Notes: generated from the letters alone by a model not told the origin. Shown: positions 9,090 to 17,449, numbered from the stretch's first letter. The stretch: DNA of 64,000 bases from Ahrensia sp. (GCA_002698425.1 NZXU01000056.1:47948-111947), one strand, 5' to 3'. Numbers and translations are program-made.

Positions 9090-9860
9090 ATGCTCGTCCC
9101 CGATTCATTCTGGAAGGTGGCCTGGGTCACCGGGGCAAGTTCGGGCATTGGCCGCGAACTGGCCTCCCTGCTGGATCAAAAAGCCGGCAGGGTAGTGGTC
9201 TCGGCACGCTCGGCCGAAAAGCTCGACAAACTGTCGGCCGGCAGCCAGGCGATAAAGCCCTATCCTCTCGACGTGACCGATGAGACCGCCGTCGCGGCCT
9301 GCGTCGACAGTATCGAGCACGATCTCGGACCGATCGACCTTGCCGTCCTGAGCGCCGGTACCTGGGCGATCATGGATCAGGGAGAGCTCGATATAGCCGC
9401 CATCCGCCGCGGCGTAGAGGTGAATTACATGGGCGTGGTCAACGCGCTGGCGGCCGTCGTCCCGCGCATGCGCGAGCGCGGCCGCGGCCACATCGCGATC
9501 GTCGCGTCGGTCGCCGGCTATCGCGGCCTGCCGCGCGCGGCGGCATACGGTCCGACCAAGGCCGCCCTCATCAATCTCGCGGAGACATTGAAAAGCGAAC
9601 TGCAACCGTTCGGCATTACGGTTTCGCTTGTCAATCCGGGTTTCGTCGACACGCCGATGACCCGCGACAACCCCTTTCCGATGCCCGGCATCATGCCGGC
9701 CGACAAGGCGGCGCGAGCGCTGCTCGACGGATTGGAAAAGCGCCGATTCGAGATCATATTTCCGCGCGGCTTCGTCTATGCGGTCAAGCTGCTGCGCATC
9801 CTGCCGTACCGGCTTTTCTTCTGGTATGTCTCGAAAGCCATGGTCGGGAAGAAGGGCTGA
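9090..9860 (+). CDS. Short-chain dehydrogenase/reductase
   Basis: A 256-residue SDR oxidoreductase. The Rossmann motif VTGASSGIGREL is near residue 13, NAG is replaced by LSAGTW near 88, and the catalytic YxxxK is AAYGPTKAAL near 152 with an upstream serine (VASVAGY). The C-terminal KLLRILPYRLFFWYV stretch is hydrophobic and may touch the membrane. The ATG at 9090 follows the chrR stop by 5 bp, so it is the third gene of the rpoE operon. A TTG at 9081 is possible but has no ribosome site. In other alphaproteobacteria an SDR of this kind belongs to the singlet-oxygen regulon; the substrate is unknown. Confidence 0.85.
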   Translation: MLVPDSFWKVAWVTGASSGIGRELASLLDQKAGRVVVSARSAEKLDKLSAGSQAIKPYPLDVTDETAVAACVDSIEHDLGPIDLAVLSAGTWAIMDQGELDIAAIRRGVEVNYMGVVNALAAVVPRMRERGRGHIAIVASVAGYRGLPRAAAYGPTKAALINLAETLKSELQPFGITVSLVNPGFVDTPMTRDNPFPMPGIMPADKAARALLDGLEKRRFEIIFPRGFVYAVKLLRILPYRLFFWYVSKAMVGKKG

Positions 9861-9869
9861 GCGGCGCGA

Positions 9870-10670
9870 TCAGCGTTCGGAGACAGCAATCTCGTCGCCG
9901 GTATCCTGGAAATCGATCGATCGCTCGGGCGCCGCGGGACGCGGCTTAAGCCGCAGTCCTTTCAGCCACAGTTTCAGCGCCTCATAGTGGATCCCGACCA
10001 TCACCTTGACCGTCATCCAGCCGGTCTTTCCCAGCGCGCGCAACAGGGCGGCGTCGGTCAGGTCTTCCCGCTCGCCATGGAAATGCGCCCTCAAAACCGG
10101 GCCGTCGTCATCGCGCAGCGCAACGCCGACAGTCAGGTCTTCCAGCGGCGGCGTCAGTTGGAAATTGTAGGTTCCCTTCGGCCCGTTGAAGGGCGAAACG
10201 TAAAGGCGCTTCGCGCATGACTGTGCGATCGGACCATCGTCCTGCTGCGCCACGGGCAGCACATAGGTCTGTCGCTCGCCGAACGTGTTGTTGACCTCGT
10301 AGATCATGAGGCGAACGCGCCCCTCGGGATCGACGCCGTAATAGACCGTCAGCGGATTGAAGGCGTAGCCGAGAATGCGCGGATAACACAGCATCAGAAA
10401 CCGCTCGACCGTTTCCCCGCAGCCTGCCCTCGCGGCAACTTCCTCCAGATAGCCGGTCAGCGGCGAAGAACCGTCGCCATGGTCCCGGTCGTAGAGGCTG
10501 AACAGGTTGAACCGGTTACGCGAGAAGAAGCGAAGGCGCCGGCCGAGGGCGTCGAGCGTGCTGCAATCGAACAGGACGGAGAAGACGCTGTAGCGCAGCT
10601 TGTGGCGCACCGGGCGAACGCGGCTGTGGACCACGTCACCGAAATAGAGCCCTTCGACCGGTCGGCTCAT
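9870..10670 (-). CDS. DUF1365 family protein
   Basis: A 266-residue protein of the DUF1365 family, recognised by its start (LYFGDVVHSRVRPVRHKLRYSVF), the LDRDHG-like segment FSLYDRDHGDG, and LMLCYPRILGYAFNPLTVYYG near residue 90. It is cytoplasmic with no signal peptide. Its function is not known. It is nearly always encoded beside an FAD amine oxidase-like protein and often a cyclopropane fatty acid synthase, pointing to membrane lipid modification. Here it overlaps the flavin oxidase stop by 4 bp and ends 10 bp from the convergent SDR gene. It should be transcribed from the ECF promoter at 12045. Confidence 0.88.
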   Translation of the reverse strand: MSRPVEGLYFGDVVHSRVRPVRHKLRYSVFSVLFDCSTLDALGRRLRFFSRNRFNLFSLYDRDHGDGSSPLTGYLEEVAARAGCGETVERFLMLCYPRILGYAFNPLTVYYGVDPEGRVRLMIYEVNNTFGERQTYVLPVAQQDDGPIAQSCAKRLYVSPFNGPKGTYNFQLTPPLEDLTVGVALRDDDGPVLRAHFHGEREDLTDAALLRALGKTGWMTVKVMVGIHYEALKLWLKGLRLKPRPAAPERSIDFQDTGDEIAVSER

Positions 10671-11989
10671 TCCGCCGCCTCGAGACTGGCGGCAACGGGC
10701 GAGGCCAGACGTCCGGATTCGTTTTCGACCTCCCATGGCCGGCGAATCCCGCCAAGCTGTTCCGCGACCGCGAGGCCGCTCTGGATACCATCCTCGTGGA
10801 AACCGAAGCCGAAATAGCTGCCGCAGAACCAGGTGCGGCGAACGCCCTGGATCGACCAGAGATCGCGCTGCGCCTCCATCGCGCCGGCATCGAATACGGG
10901 ATGGCGGTAATCGATCTCCGCGTCGACGAACTTTGCGTGGATCGGTGCGGTCGGATTCAGAGTCACGAAAAGATTGGATCGCGTCGGAAGCGTCTGCAGC
11001 CGGTTCATCCAGTAAGTCACGCAAAGTCCCTCATCGGGACCATTCCGGAGGTAGTTCCAGCTCGACCAGAGGTGCTTGCGGCGCGGCATCCACCGTGTGT
11101 CGCGATGCAATACGGCCTTGTTGTCCTGGTAACCGAAGCGCGACAGAAGATTTGCTTCAGCTTCATCCGGCTGATCGAGCATGGCCAGCGCCTGATCGGC
11201 CTGACAGGCCGCGACCACATGATCGAACGGGCGCGAAACCCCGCTCTTGTCGGTGACATGCACATAATTCGGGTGGCGCACCAGCCGCTCGATCGGCGTG
11301 CCCGTGATGACCTCTATGTCGCCGTCGGCAACGATCTTCTCGACATAGGTCCGGCTGCCCCCCGTTACGGTGCGCCACAGAGGACGGTCGTTGAATTGGA
11401 GCATGCCGTGATTGTCGTAGAAATCGATGAAACTGCGAGCAGGGAAGCGGAGCATCTGATCGGCATCGGTCGACCAGATGGCTGCGCCCATCGGAACGAT
11501 GTGATCGGCCACGAAGCTCTCCCCGTAGCCTTCGGCCTTCAGGAAATCGCCAAGCGGCATGTCGGGCCGGCCCGACGCTATTCGGTCTTTCGCCGTCGAG
11601 AAGAATCGCGACAGGTCGCGCAGAAGCCGCCAATGACGCGGCGAGACGGAATTGCGCCATTGCCCGAAAAATCCGGAGAACCCCGACCCGGAATATTCAT
11701 AGGCGCCGCCGCCCGTCGAGAAGGCGAAGCTCATCTCCGTTTCGTCGGTCGCTACCCCCAGATGTTCGAACAGCGCCGACAGGTTGGGATAATTGCGCTG
11801 ATTATAGACGATGAAGCCGGTGTCGACCGGTGTCGGGCCGTCCGGCGTGTCGACATCAAGCGTGTTGGCGTGACCGCCGAGGCGGTCGGCGGTTTCATAG
11901 AGAGTCACCTGATGTTTCTTGGAGAGAAGCCACGCCGCCGAGAGCCCGGCGATGCCCGATCCGATGACGGCAATTTTCTGTCTGGTCAT
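10667..11989 (-). CDS. FAD-dependent amine oxidase-like protein
   Basis: A 440-residue flavoprotein of the amine oxidase/desaturase superfamily. The dinucleotide fold is at the N-terminus (KIAVIGSGIAGLSAAWLL) with the second ribose-binding glutamate in LYETADRLGGHANT. The C-terminal FAD motif is WFCGSYFGFGFHEDGIQSGL. This subgroup pairs with DUF1365 and, in Rhodobacter, related loci of the RpoE regulon act on unsaturated membrane lipids. The cyclopropane fatty acid synthase usually found with it is missing here. It is first in its operon and lies about 20 bp downstream of a perfect ECF promoter on the minus strand. Confidence 0.88.
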   Translation of the reverse strand: MTRQKIAVIGSGIAGLSAAWLLSKKHQVTLYETADRLGGHANTLDVDTPDGPTPVDTGFIVYNQRNYPNLSALFEHLGVATDETEMSFAFSTGGGAYEYSGSGFSGFFGQWRNSVSPRHWRLLRDLSRFFSTAKDRIASGRPDMPLGDFLKAEGYGESFVADHIVPMGAAIWSTDADQMLRFPARSFIDFYDNHGMLQFNDRPLWRTVTGGSRTYVEKIVADGDIEVITGTPIERLVRHPNYVHVTDKSGVSRPFDHVVAACQADQALAMLDQPDEAEANLLSRFGYQDNKAVLHRDTRWMPRRKHLWSSWNYLRNGPDEGLCVTYWMNRLQTLPTRSNLFVTLNPTAPIHAKFVDAEIDYRHPVFDAGAMEAQRDLWSIQGVRRTWFCGSYFGFGFHEDGIQSGLAVAEQLGGIRRPWEVENESGRLASPVAASLEAAE

Positions 11990-12018
11990 TTACGGCCCGC
12001 TATTTGGTTACCGCTCGA

Positions 12019-12045
12019 TTACGCAGAGATCCACGGTGTGGATCA
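12019..12045 (-). promoter_or_regulatory. ECF (RpoE) promoter of the flavin oxidase-DUF1365 operon
   Basis: On the minus strand TGATC (12045-12041) and CGTAA (12023-12019) are 17 bp apart, identical in both elements and spacing to the rpoE promoter. The start site would fall near 12011, about 22 bp before the ATG at 11989. Confidence 0.82.
12028..12044. promoter_or_regulatory. Inverted repeat within the ECF promoter
   Basis: GATCCAC-GGT-GTGGATC is a perfect inverted repeat with 7-bp arms. It covers the -35 element and most of the spacer of the minus-strand ECF promoter and ends 19 bp before the plus-strand one. A repressor bound here would block the oxidase operon. It may also be a chance repeat. 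Confidence 0.35.
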
Positions 12046-12062
12046 CCGGGTTCCGCATGCGG

Positions 12063-12089
12063 TGATCTGATCGCCCTCTCTCCGCGTAA
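12063..12089 (+). promoter_or_regulatory. ECF (RpoE) promoter of the DUF2177 gene
   Basis: TGATC at 12063-12067 and CGTAA at 12085-12089 with a 17-bp spacer. Beyond the two elements it also shares GAT and CCG with the rpoE promoter at the same positions. The start site would fall near 12096, 19 bp before the ATG at 12115. A second TGATC at 12068 has the wrong spacing. Confidence 0.82.
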
Positions 12090-12114
12090 AAGCGCAAAGA
12101 ACAGGATTGCGACC

Positions 12115-12528
12115 ATGCTCCACTACGCCATCGCCTATTGCGTGACCCTTGTCGCGTTCCTCATTGTGGATTTCATCTGGCTGGCGCGTGTGGCGCGCGA
12201 CTTCTATGCCGGACAAATCGGACCGCTGCTTCTCGACCAGCCGCGCCTCGGCGTCGCCGCTGGGTTCTATTGCCTCTACGTAGTGGGAATCGTCGTCTTC
12301 GCGGTCATGCCGGCACTCAAGGGAAATTCGCCGGGCACGGCGCTCGTTTTCGGCGCCCTTTTCGGTCTCATCGCCTACGGGACATATGATTTGACCAACT
12401 ATGCGACACTGAAGGAATGGCCCCTTCTGGTTGTCGTGGTCGACATGGCCTGGGGCGCGTTTCTGACGTCCGTTTCGGCCCTCGCGGGCTATTATGGCGC
12501 CCGGGTGCTGATCCAGTCCATCGGGTAG
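12115..12528 (+). CDS. DUF2177 family inner-membrane protein
   Basis: A 137-residue membrane protein with four predicted hydrophobic helices. The first carries FLIVDFIWLARVARDFY, and TYDLTNYATLKEWP near residue 85 is the family's hallmark. The function of DUF2177 is unknown. It is commonly found beside DUF1365 and flavin oxidase genes, and it has its own copy of the RpoE promoter here, so a role in the same oxidative membrane-lipid response is likely. No signal peptide or known catalytic residues can be named. Confidence 0.85.
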   Translation: MLHYAIAYCVTLVAFLIVDFIWLARVARDFYAGQIGPLLLDQPRLGVAAGFYCLYVVGIVVFAVMPALKGNSPGTALVFGALFGLIAYGTYDLTNYATLKEWPLLVVVVDMAWGAFLTSVSALAGYYGARVLIQSIG

Positions 12529-12665
12529 TTGCAGATTGCGCTTTGGCGTTCGCACAGGCATTAGTGCGGCGCGGAAACCACTTAACGCTGCGCAATAACG
12601 CCGTTATGGTCCGACTCGGCTTCGGCCCACTTTTTTTCGGGCTTGCGCCTTCCGGAACTCACTCG

Positions 12666-14285
12666 ATGAAGCGTTTTCTTCCTGCCATAGTCTTCCTGAT
12701 CGTCGCCATTCTCGGCGCCGGGATCACATGGATCGTCTACCAGGCAATCCGAGACACGGCGCAGGCCGAATTCGAGTCGCGAGCGGGAGAAGCGGTCGGG
12801 CGCGTAACCTCGCGGGTCGATCAACATCTGTCGCTGCTCGCGGCGACCAATGCCTTCTTCGTCGCGAACGGAGGCAGCGTTCGCACAGACGCTTTCAAGA
12901 AATTCGTGACCGGCATCGATCTGGAGGGCCGCTATGACGGCGTTCAGGGGATCGGTTATGCAAAACTGATCCCGACAGGAAACGAGAAAATCATCCAGAC
13001 CCGGCTGACTGCCGAGTATGAACTGGACCGGGAGGTCTGGCCCGCCGTGACCGATCAGGCCCTTCGCACCCCCATCGTCCTTCTCGAACCGCATGATCCG
13101 CGCAACGACAAGGCGCTCGGATATGACATGTTTTCCGAGGAGAAGCGACGCGCCGCGATGCAACTGGCCATCGAGAACAATGCGGCGACGGCATCGGCGC
13201 CCGTCGAACTCGTACAGGAGATCACCAGCGTAAAGCAGCAGGGTTTCCTGGTCTATCTGCCGTTTTACGCCGAAGGGGCGAATGACGCGGGCGACGAAAT
13301 GCCCGCAGGCTTCGTCTACGCGCCCTTCCGCGCCGGGGATCTGCATGTGGCAGCACTCGAAAAACCGCCGATCCTGCCGGTCGTCCTGCGTACTTACGAC
13401 GTCTCCGACGCTCCGCCGGTCCTTCTCTACGAATCTCCGAATTTTGACGAGTTGCGCCCCGAAGATGGCATGATCACCGTCTTCGAATCCGATATCGCCG
13501 GCCGTAAATGGCGTTTCGAGGTCAGTTCGATCGGTCGCGCTTCCGAATATGCCGACTTCCTGCCAGTCTACGCCCTCGGCATCGTCCTCATCGTGCTCGC
13601 CGCCTCGCTTGCGGCAGGAGCACGGTGGCAGCACAAGGCGGTGGAATCGGCGATTGCCCTGCATGAAACGAGCCGCCGCAGCCTCGAGGAAAAGGAGCTC
13701 CTGCTTCAGGAGATGCGCCATCGCATCAAGAACTCGATCTCGCGCGTCATGGCGATCGCCCGTCAAACGGCGTCATCATCGGAAACCCTCGACGAATTCA
13801 ATAGCTCCTTCTCTTCCCGCCTGAATGCGATGGCGAACGCACAGGACCTGCTCGCCCGGTCGCACTGGGGCCGCGCCAATCTGGGCGATCTTCTCAAGAC
13901 AGAACTCGGCCAGGTTTTCGGCGACAGCGGCGAAGCCGACAATGTCGACGGTCCAACCGTCAATCTCAACGAACGCGCGACGCAGGCGATGGGCCTCGTC
14001 TTCCACGAGCTCGCAACCAACGCGCTCAAATATAGCGGCGTCGCCGACGGCAAGGCGGAACTGTCGGTCCGTTGGCGTTACGAAGGCAAGGGCGACATGC
14101 GCAGCCTGACCATCGACTGGCTGGAGAAGGGCAATGTCGTCGCTGAGGAACCGAAGGGCAAGGGCTTCGGCTCTCGCCTCGTGGAGGCCAGCGTACGCGG
14201 CGAATTGCAGGGCGAGATCGACCGCCGTTTCGATGCCGAAGGCATGACGGTCACCTTCCGCATCCCCGGGCGCCAGATCGACTGA
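12666..14285 (+). CDS. CHASE-domain HWE-family sensor histidine kinase
   Basis: A 539-residue membrane sensor kinase. An N-terminal helix (residues 5-27) and a second near 295-315 enclose an extracytoplasmic CHASE domain (Y-x-G-V-Q-G-I-G-Y-A and EPHDPRNDKALGYDMFSEE are its marks). The kinase part is of the HWE type, with the H box EMRHRIKNSISRVMAIA near 340, the N box FHELATNALKYSG near 445, and a W-L-E motif in IDWLEKG. HWE kinases are the usual partners of PhyR and of single-domain receivers. With the general stress genes 6 kb away, feeding PhyR is plausible. The start at 12666 gives MKRFLPAIVF; no EcfG promoter was found upstream. Confidence 0.88.
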   Translation: MKRFLPAIVFLIVAILGAGITWIVYQAIRDTAQAEFESRAGEAVGRVTSRVDQHLSLLAATNAFFVANGGSVRTDAFKKFVTGIDLEGRYDGVQGIGYAKLIPTGNEKIIQTRLTAEYELDREVWPAVTDQALRTPIVLLEPHDPRNDKALGYDMFSEEKRRAAMQLAIENNAATASAPVELVQEITSVKQQGFLVYLPFYAEGANDAGDEMPAGFVYAPFRAGDLHVAALEKPPILPVVLRTYDVSDAPPVLLYESPNFDELRPEDGMITVFESDIAGRKWRFEVSSIGRASEYADFLPVYALGIVLIVLAASLAAGARWQHKAVESAIALHETSRRSLEEKELLLQEMRHRIKNSISRVMAIARQTASSSETLDEFNSSFSSRLNAMANAQDLLARSHWGRANLGDLLKTELGQVFGDSGEADNVDGPTVNLNERATQAMGLVFHELATNALKYSGVADGKAELSVRWRYEGKGDMRSLTIDWLEKGNVVAEEPKGKGFGSRLVEASVRGELQGEIDRRFDAEGMTVTFRIPGRQID

Positions 14286-14294
14286 TCAGCCGCG

Positions 14295-14720
14295 TTACGA
14301 CCGCGGCTTCCCCAAAAGCATCGATGTCAGGGTGAATGTCAGGATAGCAGCCGCCGGCAGCATGGCCGGCACATTCTCGCGGGTCCGCTGCAGACCTTCG
14401 TCCGCCATTTGCGACAGCGCCGCCGACCGCATCGCGGCGGCGCGATGGGCGCGGCGTTCATGCCGAAGGCGCGACATCGTGTTCACGAGCAGCGCGACAA
14501 CGCCGACAATGACGAGGATCAGGGCCGCGAAAGCCAGCCCTTCCACGAGGCCGAAACGCTCGACGAGCGCAATCGTCCCCGCCGCGCCGCCCAGGCCGAT
14601 GGCGCCCGCGAACAGCAACCCAGCTACCGCATAACAGGCGACGGCAGTCACGGTCCGCGCGCGCAGGCGCGCGAGGTCAGCCTGGAACATGTTCGCCAGG
14701 AAATTCAATCCGGCAGGCAT
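14295..14720 (-). CDS. Small membrane protein, phage-holin-superfamily-like
   Basis: A 141-residue protein with two close hydrophobic helices near residues 27-52 and 58-80 and a third near the C-terminus, separated by an arginine-rich stretch. This pattern matches the 'phage holin family' (YqjE-like) proteins usually encoded beside ElaB/YqjD-type DUF883 proteins, as here. It is the last gene of the AI-2E transporter-DUF883 set and starts 5 bp after the DUF883 stop. The role is unknown, probably envelope maintenance under stress; it is not evidence for a prophage. Confidence 0.65.
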   Translation of the reverse strand: MPAGLNFLANMFQADLARLRARTVTAVACYAVAGLLFAGAIGLGGAAGTIALVERFGLVEGLAFAALILVIVGVVALLVNTMSRLRHERRAHRAAAMRSAALSQMADEGLQRTRENVPAMLPAAAILTFTLTSMLLGKPRS

Positions 14721-14725
14721 GGGCG

Positions 14726-15049
14726 TCAGCGGCGCGTCAGAAGGGCGGCGAGAAAACCGACGCCTGCGGCGATGCCGAGGGCCTGCAGCGGATGACGTCG
14801 AATCTGATAGACCGCCTGGTTCTCCAGTTCGCTGGCGCGTGCGGAAAAATCCGAATAAACGGCTTCGCCCTTTTCCCGCGCCTCGGCAGCCTTCTCTCTG
14901 GTGTAGTCGCGGGCGGTACGCGCACCGGCATCGGACAAGGTGGTGAAACGCTCGGCGAGCGCCTCGAAGTCCTTGCGCAGCCCGTCGAGTTCGGCGGCCA
15001 GATCGGCTTCGCTGCGATTGGTCCGGGCGGTCTTGGTTGCGGTACTCAT
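14726..15049 (-). CDS. DUF883/ElaB-YqjD-like membrane-anchored protein
   Basis: A 107-residue protein. Residues 12-75 form a charged, coiled-coil-like region (LAAELDGLRKDFEALAERF, then a KAAEAREKGEAVY stretch). A GxxxG-containing helix ends the protein (HPLQALGIAAGVGFLAALLTRR). This is the layout of ElaB/YqjD proteins, which in E. coli bind stationary-phase ribosomes to the membrane. The start overlaps the AI-2E transporter stop by 4 bp. In a stress-gene neighbourhood this role is reasonable but not shown. Confidence 0.82.
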   Translation of the reverse strand: MSTATKTARTNRSEADLAAELDGLRKDFEALAERFTTLSDAGARTARDYTREKAAEAREKGEAVYSDFSARASELENQAVYQIRRHPLQALGIAAGVGFLAALLTRR

Positions 15050-16185
15050 TGAAAACTCCTTTTTTCCTCGGTGATAACGCGCACGAACCGGATCGGTTCC
15101 AATTTCGCGCCCGGTTGCCTACGCGGCGTGAGAATGCGCCGAAGATCGGCGAGCGGCTCCGCCTTGTCGGCCACCGCCTTCAGGACGACCAGCGCCGGAA
15201 CAGCCAGGACCAACCCGGCAAAACCCCACAGCCAGCCCCAGAACAACAGCGACAGAATGATGGTCAACGGTGCGATTTGCAGGCGGCGGCCGAGAAAATG
15301 CGGCGTCACGAAATTCGCCTCGACAAAATTGATCGCCAGATAAGCAAGCGGCGGCGCGAACATCTGGAACGGTGTGTCGAAGGTGATCACCGAGGCGGCA
15401 AGCAGTGCCGCCGTGCCGATCGCCGGCCCGACGAAGAGGACGTAGTTCAACAGGGCGACGACAATGCCCCAGACATAGGGCATCGGCACGTCGAGCAGCC
15501 ACAAAGCGAGGCCGACCGCGGTTCCGAGACCGGCATTGATCAGGCTGGTGACGAGGAAGAAGTGGCTGACTTCCCGCTCGGCATTCTTCCAGATCCGCGC
15601 TGCCCGGAGCTTGGTCGACGTCCGGTCGAACGGCATGGTCGCCAGCGTCAGGAACGGCCGGCGCATGACCAGAACGAAGGCGGAGATGGTCAGGGTGACA
15701 ACGATCCCGGTAACGATATCGGCCGCGGATGTCGCCGCGCGCGCGAGGAAGTTCGGCTCGTGCATGACGACTTCCTGCACTTCGGGATCCTTGACGATAT
15801 TCTTGACGTCGTCCGCGATTTTCGAGACCGCGTCGCCGGCCTGTTCGGCTGCGGAAAATGCCGACCGCAGCTGGAAGATCTTGCCTCTGAGTTCCGAAGC
15901 GATTTGCGGCCAGCTGTCGAAAATATTGCTGACAGGCCCGACGATCAGGATGAAGATCAGCGTCAGCATGGCGGCAACAGCGGTGATCAGGACCGCCACT
16001 GCGAGAATTTTCGGCATTCCGGCGCGGTGGAGCGCCATGATGGGCAAATGCAGAATCAGGGCGACCAGCAGCCCGATCGTGATCGGCAGGAAAACCGCCC
16101 GCGCAAAATACAAAGCCGCCACGATCGCGATCATAAGCGCGATGGTGGCGAGCGAGCGGAATGTCAGGCTGTTGAATGTCAGCAC
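15046..16185 (-). CDS. AI-2E family (PerM-like) transporter
   Basis: A 379-residue polytopic membrane protein with paired helices at the N-terminus (residues 10-75), a soluble middle part (residues 80-140) and about five C-terminal helices. Family landmarks are GLLVALILHLP and PYVWGIVVALLNYVLFVGPAIG near residue 235. The name comes from a proposed autoinducer-2 exporter; most members have no proven substrate. It heads a three-gene operon with the DUF883 and holin-like genes. A terminator for the upstream PRC-barrel gene lies only 24 bp before its start, so its promoter must lie in or near that hairpin or it depends on read-through. Confidence 0.88.
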   Translation of the reverse strand: MLTFNSLTFRSLATIALMIAIVAALYFARAVFLPITIGLLVALILHLPIMALHRAGMPKILAVAVLITAVAAMLTLIFILIVGPVSNIFDSWPQIASELRGKIFQLRSAFSAAEQAGDAVSKIADDVKNIVKDPEVQEVVMHEPNFLARAATSAADIVTGIVVTLTISAFVLVMRRPFLTLATMPFDRTSTKLRAARIWKNAEREVSHFFLVTSLINAGLGTAVGLALWLLDVPMPYVWGIVVALLNYVLFVGPAIGTAALLAASVITFDTPFQMFAPPLAYLAINFVEANFVTPHFLGRRLQIAPLTIILSLLFWGWLWGFAGLVLAVPALVVLKAVADKAEPLADLRRILTPRRQPGAKLEPIRFVRVITEEKRSFQ

Positions 16186-16208
16186 GGGCTGCCTGCTCCA
16201 AATAAAGG

Positions 16209-16233
16209 CACCGCGCCCGGAAAGGGCGCGGTG
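16209..16233 (-). terminator. Rho-independent terminator of the PRC-barrel gene
   Basis: A perfect 10-bp stem (CACCGCGCCC with GGGCGCGGTG) and a 5-base loop, followed on the minus strand by GCCTTTATTT. It lies 11 bp beyond the PRC-barrel stop codon. Confidence 0.8.
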
Positions 16234-16243
16234 CGCGACAGAT

Positions 16244-17224
16244 TTACTCCGCCGGTGCGACCAGGATCACCGCATCACTGTCCGAAGCGTAGAGGTCCTT
16301 GCTGTAGGCCTCCTGGGACTCGAGGGCTTCCTTGGTCAGGCCGGTCTTGATCTCCGACCAGTCGTCGGAGCCTTCGATGCGGGCGAACTGGAGATCCTTC
16401 ATCGACACGGCAACCGGCTTCTCGTTCATGCCGAGGAACCCGCCGACATCGATGATGAAGGCTTCGATCTTGCCGCCGTCATTGACGAGCACGTCGCCGA
16501 CTTCGCCGACATCTTCATCGTTGGCGCCGACGACCTTCATGCCGATCAGCTCGCTAGCCTCGAACTGGGCTTCCGCGGCGGGCGTCGTCTCCATACGCGG
16601 AGTGGACGCCGTGACGGTCGAGGAGTCGGGCTCGCCGTCGGCGGCCATCGTGGTGTCGTCCGCCTTGTTTTCGGCCATCTGCTGATCCTGCGCCGGCTGG
16701 TCGGCCTCTGCGGTTTCGTCGGCGTTCATGGTCTTGTCGGCCGGCATTTCGGCGCTCTGGCGATCGGCATTCAGCGCGTCACGATCGAAGCCAGGCGCGT
16801 TTTCCAACTGTTCCTTGGTGAACTGGCCGACCAGCACATGGTCGCCGTCGGCGTCGGTCTTCCAGGAAAGTTCATCGATGGAAACGGCGACTTCCTTTTC
16901 GCCGATACCGAGGAAACCGCCGACGCCGGCGATCACCGCCACTGCGCGGCCATCCGGGGTCATGATGATATCGTTGACGTCGCCAACCGTCTCGGCTTCG
17001 TCGCCCGTGCCGGTATAAATGTTGGCGCCGATAAAGCGGGTCGCGAGAATCTGGTCGGAGCTGGCGGCATAGAAACCGCCGGCCGGTGCTTCACCCGCGT
17101 AAGGCTCCTGAGAAAAGATCGAAGTGTTGTCCATCGCGCCGGCATTGTTGCTGTCCTGGGCAAAAGCGACCGGAGCGGCAAGGATAGAAACTGCGGCGGT
17201 GGTGGCCAAGAGATACTTTTTCAT
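16244..17224 (-). CDS. Exported protein with two PRC-barrel domains
   Basis: A 326-residue protein with a clear Sec signal peptide (MKKYLLATTAAVSILAAPVAFAQ). Two PRC-barrel repeats follow, one near residues 60-135 (VGDVNDIIMTPDGRAVAVI, GVGGFLGIGEKEVAV) and one near 240-310 (GEVGDVLVNDGGKIEAFII, VGGFLGMNEKPVAV). They are joined by an acidic, Ala/Glu/Gln-rich linker of about 90 residues. It would sit in the periplasm. The start at 17224 follows a good ribosome site (AGAGGAATATTACG). A perfect EcfG promoter lies about 85 bp upstream, making it a general stress gene. The molecular function is unknown. Confidence 0.87.
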   Translation of the reverse strand: MKKYLLATTAAVSILAAPVAFAQDSNNAGAMDNTSIFSQEPYAGEAPAGGFYAASSDQILATRFIGANIYTGTGDEAETVGDVNDIIMTPDGRAVAVIAGVGGFLGIGEKEVAVSIDELSWKTDADGDHVLVGQFTKEQLENAPGFDRDALNADRQSAEMPADKTMNADETAEADQPAQDQQMAENKADDTTMAADGEPDSSTVTASTPRMETTPAAEAQFEASELIGMKVVGANDEDVGEVGDVLVNDGGKIEAFIIDVGGFLGMNEKPVAVSMKDLQFARIEGSDDWSEIKTGLTKEALESQEAYSKDLYASDSDAVILVAPAE

Positions 17225-17309
17225 CGTAATATTCCTCTCGTGAGTGTTGTAGCTCGCGCACCCGGTGGCCGAGACTTTCCACGGACCGGTCATCGGGTGT
17301 CCGGTCTTC

Positions 17310-17334
17310 AACGTCTCCTCCGCCCGGAGGTTCC
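17310..17334 (-). promoter_or_regulatory. EcfG promoter of the PRC-barrel gene
   Basis: On the minus strand GGAAC (17334-17330), 16 bp, CGTT (17313-17310): the exact general-stress sigma consensus of Alphaproteobacteria. The start site would fall near 17303, leaving an approximately 80-base leader. Confidence 0.85.
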
Positions 17335-17403
17335 AGCGAAATCTCTCGGGGCTGAAGAAAAACCCGTTTTTCGGGAAACATCCCGGGCCTTGCCACCAAG
17401 TCG

Positions 17404-17428
17404 GGAACGCAAATCCCATTCCGCCGTT
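17404..17428 (+). promoter_or_regulatory. EcfG promoter of the 17450 gene
   Basis: GGAAC at 17404-17408 and CGTT at 17425-17428 with a 16-bp spacer, 22 bp before the ATG at 17450. It is divergent from the PRC-barrel EcfG promoter about 70 bp away. Confidence 0.82.
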
Positions 17429-17449
17429 ATCTCCGCAAAGGAGACGACG

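Noticed and set aside
12573..12605. GGAAA...CGTT as an EcfG promoter for the CHASE-HWE kinase
   Set aside because: The -35 element is imperfect and the spacing is far from 16-17 bp.
14295..14720. Prophage remnant suggested by the holin-like family name
   Set aside because: No other phage gene is present; the family is common beside DUF883 proteins in ordinary chromosomes.
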